Assembly: GCF_001866665.1 (NCBI RefSeq)
Contig: NZ_MLYO01000010.1
Location: 1-64,000, forward strand
From: Streptomyces monashensis
Lineage (GTDB): Bacteria > Actinomycetota > Actinomycetes > Streptomycetales > Streptomycetaceae
Length of the DNA stretch: 64,000 nucleotides
Reading direction: 5' to 3'
Part shown: one piece after another, positions 8,448 through 15,680 of the stretch
How the letters are laid out: each line of letters opens with the position of its first letter
How positions within the stretch are numbered: the first letter of the stretch is position 1
Program-made: the position numbers and the translations under genes
The notes under the pieces: generated by a model
What the model was told of the DNA's origin: nothing
What the model saw: only the letters and a program-made list of their open reading frames with translations
The model's database searches: none

Positions 8448-9025
8448 GCCGCTGCCCCCTTGCCCGCCGGGACGTCCTCGCCGCGGCGCTCGTCCGCCTG
8501 GACCCCGGCCGCGCGGGCCACCGCCTCGACGATCGACACGTACGCACCGCAGCGGCACAGGTTGCCGCTCATCCGCTCCCGGATCTCCTCGGCGCTCAGG
8601 GGCGGCGGCCCCGCCTCGGGCCGTACGTCGGAGGTGGCGGCGCTCGGCCAGCCCGCCGCGTGTTCCTCGATCACCCCGATCGCCGAGCAGATCTGGCCCG
8701 GGGTGCAGTAGCCGCACTGGAATCCGTCCAGGTCGAGGAAGGCCTGCTGCACGGGGTGCAGGCGGTCGCCGTCGGCCACGCCCTCGATGGTGGTGATCTC
8801 GCGGTTCTCGGCCGCCACGGCCAGTTGCAGACAGGCGACCGCCCGGCGCCCGTCCAGCAGGACGGTACAGGCCCCGCACTGACCCTGGTCACAGCCCTTC
8901 TTGGTGCCGGTCAGATCGAGGCGCTCGCGGAGCGCGTCGAGCAGGGTGGTGCGGTGGTCGACGGGCAGTGTGTGTTTCTCGCCGTTGATCTTCAAGGTGA
9001 TGACACTGGACGTCGATGAGGTCAT
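8444..9025 (-). CDS. [2Fe-2S] subunit of the molybdenum hydroxylase (PaoA-like)
   Basis: The 193-residue small subunit has both expected iron-sulfur domains. The plant-type ferredoxin motif KGCDQGQCGACTVLLDG, with a fourth Cys at VACLQL, lies in the first half. The helical-domain motifs CGYCTPGQIC and GNLCRCGAY lie in the second half. It relays electrons between the Mo cofactor and FAD. I chose the ATG at 9025, preceded by AAAGAAG; an upstream in-frame ATG at 9043 lacks a ribosome site. No twin-arginine signal is seen, so a cytoplasmic enzyme is likely, unlike periplasmic E. coli PaoABC. It is the first gene of the four-gene operon and diverges from a TetR gene. Confidence 0.9.
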   Translation of the reverse strand: MTSSTSSVITLKINGEKHTLPVDHRTTLLDALRERLDLTGTKKGCDQGQCGACTVLLDGRRAVACLQLAVAAENREITTIEGVADGDRLHPVQQAFLDLDGFQCGYCTPGQICSAIGVIEEHAAGWPSAATSDVRPEAGPPPLSAEEIRERMSGNLCRCGAYVSIVEAVARAAGVQADERRGEDVPAGKGAAA

Positions 9026-9207
9026 GAGCTGCTTCTTTCGCATGGACAGTGCGGATCGAGGGTCCGGCAGCCGGGATACGTGCGACGCGGGGCGCGCGCC
9101 GTGCGGGCCTGTGCCGCGGGGCGAAACGAAGGTGCTGGGTGCTGAGCCGGGACAGGGGCAGCCGGCGACTGCCGCCGGGCCGCGTCCGCCGCTATGGTGG
9201 ACACAAC

Positions 9208-9253
9208 CGGACAACTGTCCGTTACTTGAGAACGTACCGGACAGTTGTCCGGT
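9208..9253. promoter_or_regulatory. Two TetR-type operators in the divergent promoter
   Basis: Two palindromes lie head to tail. Positions 9208-9221 read CGGACAACTGTCCG. Positions 9236-9253 read ACCGGACAGTTGTCCGGT. They share the half-site CGGACA and their centres are about 30 bases apart. They sit between the divergent molybdenum-hydroxylase operon and the TetR gene at 9296. The simplest reading is that this TetR protein binds both sites and controls the operon and itself. Confidence 0.8.
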
Positions 9254-9295
9254 TAGCAAGAGTGGGTTCCCGCCACGGACCCATGAGGAGGACGA

Positions 9296-9874
9296 GTGCC
9301 GAAGCAGCAGGACTCACCCCGGCGCTCGGACGCGCAACGCAATCGCGAGCGCATACTCGACGTGGCCCTCGTCGAACTGTCGCGGTGCGCTGACGCCCCG
9401 CTGAGCGCGATCGCCCGGAAGGCCGGCGTCGGGCAGGGCACGTTCTACCGCAACTTCCCCAACCGCGAATCGCTCGTACTGGAGATCTACCGCCACGAGA
9501 TGCAGCAGGTCGCCGCCAGCGCGACCCAGCTGCTGGAGACCCGGCCCCCCGACCAGGCCCTGCGCGCGTGGATGGACCGGCTCGCCGAGTTCGCCATGAC
9601 CAAGGCCGGCCTGGCCGACGCGATCCGCCAGGCCACCTGCACCCCCGGGGGGCCGGAGAAGCCGCCGCCCACCCCGGTGATGAGGGCGGCGGGCCTCCTG
9701 CTCCGCGCCGGCCAGGAGGCCGGGACCATCCGCCCCGGCTTCACCCCGGACGACTTCCTCCTCGCCATCGCGGGCCTGTGGCAGCTCGACCCGGACGACG
9801 ACTGGGAGCCCCGCGCCGCCCGCCTCCTCGACCTGGTCATGGCCGGGCTGCGCACGGGGCCCGCCGGCGCCTGA
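9296..9874 (+). CDS. TetR-family repressor, probable regulator of the Mo-hydroxylase operon
   Basis: The 192-residue protein has a TetR N-terminal DNA-binding domain. It has RILDVALVELS, then a helix-turn-helix with LSAIARKAGVGQGTFYRNFP (about residues 36-55). The C-terminal helical domain, expected to bind a small ligand, resembles SbtR-like or TetR_C_33-type domains. The GTG start at 9296 follows a strong GAGGAGG site. It is divergent from the molybdenum hydroxylase operon, and two matching palindromes occupy the shared promoter, so it probably represses that operon until an aldehyde-like ligand is present. The ligand is inferred, not seen. Confidence 0.9.
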   Translation: MPKQQDSPRRSDAQRNRERILDVALVELSRCADAPLSAIARKAGVGQGTFYRNFPNRESLVLEIYRHEMQQVAASATQLLETRPPDQALRAWMDRLAEFAMTKAGLADAIRQATCTPGGPEKPPPTPVMRAAGLLLRAGQEAGTIRPGFTPDDFLLAIAGLWQLDPDDDWEPRAARLLDLVMAGLRTGPAGA

Positions 9875-9980
9875 ACACCGTCCGGCAGCCACGCCGTGGC
9901 CGGAAGTCATCAGCGGTGACGCCGGCAGGCCCTAGGGTCGGACGGTGTCTGGGTGATCTCGGCGAAAGGGCCCGACTACA

Positions 9981-10802
9981 GTGATGGGCAAGCGAGTTGT
10001 CATCGTGACCGGCGGGGGCTCGGGCATCGGGGAGGCCACTGCCCGGCTGCTGTCCGAGGGCGGGCACCAGGTGGTCGTCTCCGGTCGCCGCGCCGAACCG
10101 CTGCACCGCCTGGCGCGGGAGACCGGGGCGCTGGCGTACCCGTCCGACATCGGGGAGCCCGACACGGCCGACGGTCTCGTCCGGGCGGCCCTGGAGGCGC
10201 ACGGACGTCTCGACGGGGTGGTCCTGAACGCGGGGATCGGGCGCGGCGGAGCCGTGGGCGACCTGGCCCTCGGCGACTGGGACGAGGTCATGCGCACCAA
10301 CGTCACCGGGCCCATGCTCCTGCTGCGCGCCGCGCTGCCGCATCTGCTGGAGTCCAAGGGGGCGGTGGTCGCCGTGGCCTCGGTGTCCGCCCTGCGCAAC
10401 GGCACGCGCAACGCCGCGTACGCCACGTCCAAGGCGGCCCTGCTCCAGCTCTGCCGCTCCGTGGCCGTGGACTACGGGCGTGCCGGAGTGCGTGCCAACA
10501 TCGTGTGCCCCAGCTGGGTCCGGACCGAGATGGCCGACCGGCGCATGGCCCGGTTCGCCCAGGACGCGGACCTGGGGGACGCGGGCGCGGAGGCCGCCTA
10601 CGCGGAGGCGACCCGGCTGATGCCGCTCGGGCGACCGGGCGAGCCGCGGGAAGTCGCGGAGGCGATCGACTGGTTGCTGTCCCCGGCGGCGTCGTACGTC
10701 AACGGCTCGGTCCTCACGGTGGACGGCGGCACGACGGCCCTGGATCCGGGCACCGTGGCGTTCGACTTCCGCATCACGCCGCGGAGCGACGACACCCCCT
10801 GA
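9981..10802 (+). CDS. Short-chain dehydrogenase/reductase (SDR)
   Basis: The 273-residue classical SDR has the NAD(P)-binding glycine motif TGGGSGIGE near residues 10-18 and NAG near 83-85. The catalytic Ser is near 134, with the YATSK motif near 147-151. The C-terminal NGSVLTVDGG is typical of the 3-oxoacyl-ACP reductase-like branch. The frame opens GTG-ATG (9981/9984); GAAAGGG is better spaced for the GTG. It lies about 100 bases after the TetR gene in the same direction and might be co-transcribed. The substrate is unknown. A convergent TetR gene follows after 14 bases. Confidence 0.9.
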   Translation: MMGKRVVIVTGGGSGIGEATARLLSEGGHQVVVSGRRAEPLHRLARETGALAYPSDIGEPDTADGLVRAALEAHGRLDGVVLNAGIGRGGAVGDLALGDWDEVMRTNVTGPMLLLRAALPHLLESKGAVVAVASVSALRNGTRNAAYATSKAALLQLCRSVAVDYGRAGVRANIVCPSWVRTEMADRRMARFAQDADLGDAGAEAAYAEATRLMPLGRPGEPREVAEAIDWLLSPAASYVNGSVLTVDGGTTALDPGTVAFDFRITPRSDDTP

Positions 10803-10816
10803 GGGAAGGACCCCGC

Positions 10817-11401
10817 CTAGCCGCCCACCAGTGCGCCGACCAGGCGCGTCATGGCGGGACGGGGGTCGGGTGCGCCCGGCCGGCTGGTCATCAGCAGGTG
10901 GTGGGCGGCGCCGACGACGGCGAGGGCGGCCGAGTCGGGGTCGACGGTCTGCGCCACCCGACCGAGCCGCCGTTCGGCCTCCAGATAGCCGGTGACCGCC
11001 TGCTGAATGGCGTCGAAGCCGGGCGCCCCGCCCTCCAGCGCCTCGCGGATGCGCAGCGCGGCACCGGGCCGGGTCATGGCGAGACCGGAGATGGCGGGGC
11101 CGCCGGAGTCGAACAGGGCGAGGGCGACGGCTTCGAGGTTCCGGGCCACGGTGCCCTGGCCCACGAGGTCCGACAGCGACCTCGCCTTGGCGGCCGTACG
11201 GGCGAAGCGGTCGACGCACAGCTCGGCGACGAACTCGTCCATACCCGCGAAGTGCGTGTGCAGCAGCCCCTTGGCGCAGCCGGCCTCGGTGGTGACGGCC
11301 CGGCTGGTGAGGGCCCCGGGGCCGTCCCTGTCCACGACGCGCTCGGCGGCGGCGAACAACTGCTCGCGCACGTCCGGCGTCGCCACTCCGCGCGGTGCCA
11401 T
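10817..11401 (-). CDS. TetR-family transcriptional regulator
   Basis: The 194-residue protein shows a TetR helix-turn-helix near residues 28-50 (LTSRAVTTEAGCAKGLLHTHF), followed by an all-helical ligand-binding domain. The ATG at 11401 is divergent from a SAM-methyltransferase gene starting at 11540. Two near-identical palindromes lie in the gap and probably serve as its operators. The pair looks like a self-contained repressor/methyltransferase unit, perhaps responding to a toxic compound. The effector is unknown. Confidence 0.88.
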   Translation of the reverse strand: MAPRGVATPDVREQLFAAAERVVDRDGPGALTSRAVTTEAGCAKGLLHTHFAGMDEFVAELCVDRFARTAAKARSLSDLVGQGTVARNLEAVALALFDSGGPAISGLAMTRPGAALRIREALEGGAPGFDAIQQAVTGYLEAERRLGRVAQTVDPDSAALAVVGAAHHLLMTSRPGAPDPRPAMTRLVGALVGG

Positions 11402-11475
11402 GGGCGTCTCCTTGCTCCGCAATCCGCCGCTCCCGCGACACGCAACTTCCTTGAGAGTAACGGACATTGCGACTT

Positions 11476-11510
11476 TGGGCGTATGCCCATACAGTTTGGG
11501 CGTACGCCCA
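11476..11510. promoter_or_regulatory. Tandem TetR operators upstream of the methyltransferase
   Basis: Positions 11476-11489 read TGGGCGTATGCCCA. Positions 11497-11510 read TGGGCGTACGCCCA, a perfect 14-base palindrome. Their centres are 21 bases apart, two helical turns, so two dimers could bind the same face. They lie between the TetR gene (start 11401) and the methyltransferase (start 11540), and the second lies just before the latter's ribosome site. Confidence 0.82.
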
Positions 11511-11539
11511 TTCTCCGCCGTCCACCGCAGGAGGAACCC

Positions 11540-12382
11540 GTGTCCGACATCGTCAACACGGAGCAGGCACAGGCATGGAACGGCCATGAAGGCGCCCACT
11601 GGGCCCGCAACCAGGACCGCTGGAACGCGGTGAACGGGGGCTTCGACGACCGCCTCCTCGACGCCGCCGCCCCCACCGCGGCGCACCGCGTCCTGGACGT
11701 CGGCTGCGGCGCCGGCCGGACCACACGCCTCGCCGCGCTCAGGGCACCGGAGGGGCACGCGACGGGCCTCGACCTGTCCGGCCCCATGCTGACCGCGGCG
11801 CGGGCCCGCGCCGCGCGGGAGGGCGTCACCAACCTCTCCTTCGTCCAGGGCGACGCGCAGGTCCACCCTTTCGAGGCGGGCTCCTTCGACGTGGCGATCA
11901 GCCGCTACGGGGTGATGTTCTTCGCCGACCCGGTGGCCGCGTTCACCAACGTCGGCCGGGCCCTGGCCCCTGGTGGCCGCCTCGCGTTCGTCTGCCCGGC
12001 CGACCCCGGAAGCAACGACTGGGTGCTGGCCGTGGCCGCGCTCCGGGGCATCCTGCCGGTCGGCGACTTCGGCCGGCCGGGGCTGCCCGGCATGTTCTCC
12101 CTGGCCGACCCCGACCACCTCCGCGCCGTCCTCACCGCGGCCGGATTCACCGCCGTCACCGTCGACCAGGTCCAGGCGTACGGCGACTGGGGAGCAGGAG
12201 CCGAGGACGCGGCGGACTTCCTCCTCGGCACCGGCCCCGGCCGCCACCTCACGTCCCAGGCCGACGCACCGACCAGGGCCCGCGCCCGCGACACGCTCGT
12301 CGCCCATCTGCGCGCCCACGAGGCCGCCGACGGCACGGTCCGTCTGCGCGGCACCGCCTGGCTCGTCACGGCGGACCGGTGA
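11540..12382 (+). CDS. Class I SAM-dependent methyltransferase
   Basis: The 280-residue protein has a methyltransferase motif I, VLDVGCGAGRTTRLA, near residues 50-64. GLDLSGPML follows as the acidic loop, GDAQVHPF as motif II, and the post-motif region is ALAPGGRLAFVCP. It resembles UbiE/MenG-like class I methyltransferases. The GTG start at 11540 follows GGAGGA. It is not part of the staurosporine set. It is probably under the divergent TetR, whose operators lie just upstream. The acceptor molecule cannot be told; methylation of a xenobiotic or small metabolite is plausible. Confidence 0.88.
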   Translation: MSDIVNTEQAQAWNGHEGAHWARNQDRWNAVNGGFDDRLLDAAAPTAAHRVLDVGCGAGRTTRLAALRAPEGHATGLDLSGPMLTAARARAAREGVTNLSFVQGDAQVHPFEAGSFDVAISRYGVMFFADPVAAFTNVGRALAPGGRLAFVCPADPGSNDWVLAVAALRGILPVGDFGRPGLPGMFSLADPDHLRAVLTAAGFTAVTVDQVQAYGDWGAGAEDAADFLLGTGPGRHLTSQADAPTRARARDTLVAHLRAHEAADGTVRLRGTAWLVTADR

Positions 12383-12499
12383 GCGGCAGCGTCGGCCGAT
12401 GACGTCGGGCCGGCGCACGGGGCGCGCAGGTGCGGTGCCGTGTTCTGCTGTGGGCCGAGACGCTCGCGCCCTCTCCCGGACCGGCGGCAGGATCGTCCC

Positions 12500-13195
12500 A
12501 TGCAGACGACGTTCGTTCTTGTGCACAGCCCGTCCGTGGGCCCGTCCACCTGGCGTCCCGTGGCCGCGCACCTGCTGGCCGCGGGGCACCGGGTGCACGT
12601 GCCGTCCCTGCTGCACATCGGTACCGGTGAGCCGCCGTTCTGGCCCCGCGTCGCCGGGGCGGTCCGGGACGACGTACGGCATGTGCGGGCCGACAGCCCG
12701 CTCGTGCTGGTGGTGCACAGCAACGCGGGCCTGTTCCTCCCGGTGATCCGCGCTGCGCTCGACCGTCCGGTGGCCGGGTCGGTCTTCGTGGACGCGGCGC
12801 TGCCGGCCCGCGCGGGAGCGACCCCGGTCGCCGCGCCGGAGCTGCTGGACTTGCTGCGCCCCCGGGCCGTGGACGGCCGGCTGCCGCGCTGGACCGACTG
12901 GTGGGAGGAGGCGGACGTCGCCCCCATGTTCACCGATCCGGTGATGCGGAAGACCGTCGTCGAGGAGCAGCCCACCCTGCCGCTGTCCTACTACGAGCAG
13001 CACATCCCCGTCCCCGCCGGCTGGGACGACCACCCCTGTTCCTACCTGCTGTTCGGCCCGCCGTACGACGACCTCGCCACCGAGGCGCGCGCCCGTGGCT
13101 GGCGCGTGGCGCACCTGCCCGGCGCACACCTCCACCAGATCGTCGATCCCGCCGGCACGGCCCGCCGTCTCGTGGAGCTGGCCGCCGTGGCGTGA
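12500..13195 (+). CDS. Alpha/beta-hydrolase family protein
   Basis: The 231-residue protein has an alpha/beta-hydrolase fold pattern: TFVLVHSPSVGPSTWRPVAA at the start, VVHSNAG near residues 72-78 carrying the probable nucleophile Ser, and a late His in LPGAHLHQIVDPA. The nucleophile elbow HSNAG departs from GxSxG, which suggests a non-classical hydrolase or a related non-hydrolytic enzyme. The ATG at 12500 follows CAGGATC. The gene lies 117 bases after the methyltransferase and may be read with it. The substrate is unknown. Confidence 0.8.
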   Translation: MQTTFVLVHSPSVGPSTWRPVAAHLLAAGHRVHVPSLLHIGTGEPPFWPRVAGAVRDDVRHVRADSPLVLVVHSNAGLFLPVIRAALDRPVAGSVFVDAALPARAGATPVAAPELLDLLRPRAVDGRLPRWTDWWEEADVAPMFTDPVMRKTVVEEQPTLPLSYYEQHIPVPAGWDDHPCSYLLFGPPYDDLATEARARGWRVAHLPGAHLHQIVDPAGTARRLVELAAVA

Positions 13196-13236
13196 CAGTC
13201 TCCGGTGCCGGTTCCCGAACCTGCGGACCTGCCCGG

Positions 13237-14454
13237 TCAGTTGGGATTGTCGCCGTCGGTGAGGGTCTCCCAGGCCACGAAGAGGTTGTCGGTGCCGGCG
13301 GGGCGGTTGCGCTCGGTCAGCGTCCGGGTGTTGGGCATGGCGATGCCCAGGCGGTTGTGCAGGGCGTTGTAGCCGACCTCGGTGACCGGACCGAGACCGA
13401 GCTTGAGGGATCCGCCGCACAGCCAGCTCGGCACGGCGGCGCCCAGCTCGTACGTGGACTGGAAGCCGAGCGCCTGCCGCAGCCGTTCGCCGACGTCGGT
13501 GCCGTAGAGGTCCCGCCCCTGGATGCGGCTGGTCTCGGCGACGTGCGAGATGGCGGAGATGCCGTATCCCGTGTGGGTGAAGTCGCGGCAGGTCTCCTGG
13601 GTCAGTCCGGTCACGAAGGTGGACTGGCCCTGCCAGTACGAGACGATCTTGTCGCGGGTGTTCAGGTTCTGGCTCGGGACGGTCTTCGGCAGGGCGCCGT
13701 CGGAGGAGAGGTACACATAGGCGGCGGTACGGGTGCGGAAGCGGGCCATGGCCGAGTCGTAGGACGCCTCGTCCTCCAGGAAGACGGAGATGCCGACGGC
13801 GGCCTCCATCATCGTCAGCTCCCAATTTCCGTTGGAACGGGAGCCGTTGATGACCTCGGGCAGGTAGACGGTGCGCAGCAGGGTGGCGAAGCGGCCGGAG
13901 TCGGCCCAGGTGCCGGTGTACGTGTACTTGATCAGCTCGGCGGCCTTGGCCCAGGAGGCGCCGGCCCAGGCCGCCTGCAGGGGGGCGTTGCTGTCGGTGT
14001 GGTCCGTGAGCGTGGCGGACCAGGCGTCCATCAGCTCGATCGCCTTCTTCGCGTACCGGTCGTCCCGGGTGACGTACCAGGCGAGCGCGTCGGTGTACGC
14101 GGCGATGGCGTCCTCGCGCTCGTCCGTGCAGCCGTGGTCGGGGTGGGAGTAGGGGCCGCACTCGACGACGGCGCGGGGCTTGGCCGTGCGGCTGAGGCCG
14201 GCGTACGGGCTCGCCGCCATCTGGTCGTACGCGCTCTTCCAGGGCTGGACGCCCGCGAGCACCTTGCCGCGCGCGAAGTCGAGTTGGGCGCGCGAGACGG
14301 TGACGCCGGGGTGCACGAAGGCGGTGGGGGCGGCCTGGGCCCGCTGGGCACCGGGCCAGGAGAGCAGTCCGGTGGTCAGCAGGGCGGCGGTGAGCGCGAG
14401 GGCGGAGCGCCTGGAGGCTCGGCGGCGTCGGGGGGAGAGCGGGATGTCCAGCAT
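13237..14454 (-). CDS. Secreted alginate-lyase-family protein
   Basis: The 405-residue protein has a long signal peptide: Arg-rich start (RRRRASRRS), a hydrophobic core, then an AQAAP cleavage region near residues 40-42. The twin-Arg-rich start could suit Tat export. The mature part fits the alginate-lyase superfamily alpha-barrel (PF05426/PL5-like), with HPGVTVSRAQLDFARGKV at its start and SNGNWELTMMEAAVGISVFL in the middle. Such proteins cut uronic acid polysaccharides by beta-elimination, although many Streptomyces members have unproven substrates. I chose the ATG at 14454, preceded by GAGGACGG. It is a single-gene unit, convergent with the alpha/beta hydrolase. Confidence 0.82.
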   Translation of the reverse strand: MLDIPLSPRRRRASRRSALALTAALLTTGLLSWPGAQRAQAAPTAFVHPGVTVSRAQLDFARGKVLAGVQPWKSAYDQMAASPYAGLSRTAKPRAVVECGPYSHPDHGCTDEREDAIAAYTDALAWYVTRDDRYAKKAIELMDAWSATLTDHTDSNAPLQAAWAGASWAKAAELIKYTYTGTWADSGRFATLLRTVYLPEVINGSRSNGNWELTMMEAAVGISVFLEDEASYDSAMARFRTRTAAYVYLSSDGALPKTVPSQNLNTRDKIVSYWQGQSTFVTGLTQETCRDFTHTGYGISAISHVAETSRIQGRDLYGTDVGERLRQALGFQSTYELGAAVPSWLCGGSLKLGLGPVTEVGYNALHNRLGIAMPNTRTLTERNRPAGTDNLFVAWETLTDGDNPN

Positions 14455-14964
14455 GAGACCGTCCTCGTATGTGAACAGCATGCGACAGCTTGAACATTGC
14501 GCTGACCGACGACCATAGGTACGGACCAAACGGCCGTCAAGTGCCGGGAACCCGTGGGGCGTTCGGCGGCACTGCGGAGAATCCACCTCGGATCCTCCGG
14601 CCGGCCGGACGGCCGGTCGCGCCCGGCCCTTTCCACGGTGGCCGCATGCCGGTCATCCGCTGCGGGACCGTCCGCCGCACCGCGGCCGTCGTCGCCTTCG
14701 CATCCCTCGCCGCGCTCCTGCCCGCGGGAGTCGGCGCGGCGCCGTGCGCAGCGGGCTCGCCGACCGCGGCACGGGGCGCCCCGTGCCCTGGTGCGCGGGC
14801 ACGGGAACGACGGGCGGCGGATCACGGTACGCCTGGAAGTTCGAGCCGGGCGGCCCGATGACCGACACCACGATCGCCCACCCGAGCCGTACGCCGGATC
14901 CGCGACGTCACCGAACTCGCGGACCACGCCCTGTGCGCGTCACGACGAGCGCGCACCGGCGGTC
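14455..14964. other. Intergenic region with a possible decayed secreted-protein gene
   Basis: About 510 bases hold the promoter of the alginate-lyase gene (AT-richer near 14470-14530). A short plus-strand frame from the ATG at 14646 reads RTAAVVAFASLAALLPAGVGAAP, a good signal-peptide shape, but the frame then loses protein-like composition and stops at 14861. Other frames continue with plausible fragments. This suggests a frameshifted remnant, not a working gene. Confidence 0.3.
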
Positions 14965-15375
14965 TCAGGCGGGCAGATTGAGCTGCCAGGAAACGCCGAA
15001 CCGGTCGTTCACCCAGCCGAACCTCGGGCTGAAGCCGTACTGACCCAGCGGCATCAGCTCCGTGCCGCGCTCGGCGAGGGCCGCGAAGAGACGGTCGATC
15101 TCGGCCTCGTTGGCGCACTGCACGAAGAGCGACATCGAGGGGGTGAAGGTGAAGTCGTGCTGTGCGGGACTGTCGACGCACATGAACTGCTGACCGGCCA
15201 GCGAGAACGTCGCGTGCTGCACGCTCCCCTCCTTGCCGGGACCACCTGCGCCGTAGCGGGTGATGTGCACGACCTCGGCGTCGTCGAAGAGTGAGACGTA
15301 GAAGGTCATCGCCTCTTCGGCGTCGCCCTCGAACATCAGGAACGTCGTGATCTTCTGCGACGACGCGATCTCCAT
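14965..15375 (-). CDS. VOC-superfamily protein (PhnB/3-dmu-9_3-mt type)
   Basis: The 136-residue protein begins KITTFLMFEGDAEEAMTFYV, the standard opening of PhnB-like (3-demethylubiquinone methyltransferase-like) glyoxalase-fold proteins. It ends PRFGWVNDRFGVSWQL, equally typical. The length fits one VOC unit made of two beta-alpha-beta-beta-beta motifs. Such proteins bind metal and small ligands and many have no known function. The ATG at 15375 follows AAGGAG at good spacing. It diverges from staR, about 305 bases away. No link to staurosporine is evident. Confidence 0.88.
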   Translation of the reverse strand: MEIASSQKITTFLMFEGDAEEAMTFYVSLFDDAEVVHITRYGAGGPGKEGSVQHATFSLAGQQFMCVDSPAQHDFTFTPSMSLFVQCANEAEIDRLFAALAERGTELMPLGQYGFSPRFGWVNDRFGVSWQLNLPA

Positions 15376-15680
15376 GCCGGTCGCTCCTTCGGCGTTGTCA
15401 GGTGTTCGGCAGGCGGCCATGGTATCCGGGCTCCGTGCGCTATCTGATGATTCGTCACATTGCGACTCGTTCGGGTACCCGCTCACTCTCGGCGCGCGGC
15501 CGACGCCGAGGTCGTGATTGCCTCCGGCGGCGCTGACGGAGCGACCGCGCGCCACGCGTTCACCACCTGCGTACCAGTGAGCCCTCCGCACCTCCTCCCT
15601 GATGCTCGCGCCCGTGTGCACCGCGTGGGCAGCCGGGTACGTACTAGTCTGCGTCCCTTCACCATCGGACATGGAGCGTC
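15376..15680. promoter_or_regulatory. Upstream region of staR
   Basis: About 305 non-coding bases separate the divergent VOC gene and staR. An AT-richer patch around 15440-15470 could hold promoters, and GTACGTAC near 15640 is a small palindrome. No strong operator or -35/-10 pair could be assigned with confidence. Confidence 0.35.

Noticed and set aside
10817..14497. Very long minus-strand frame of over 1200 codons
   Set aside because: Only 10817-11401 (TetR) is coding-like. Further upstream it is antisense to the methyltransferase and hydrolase or in the wrong frame of the alginate-lyase gene.
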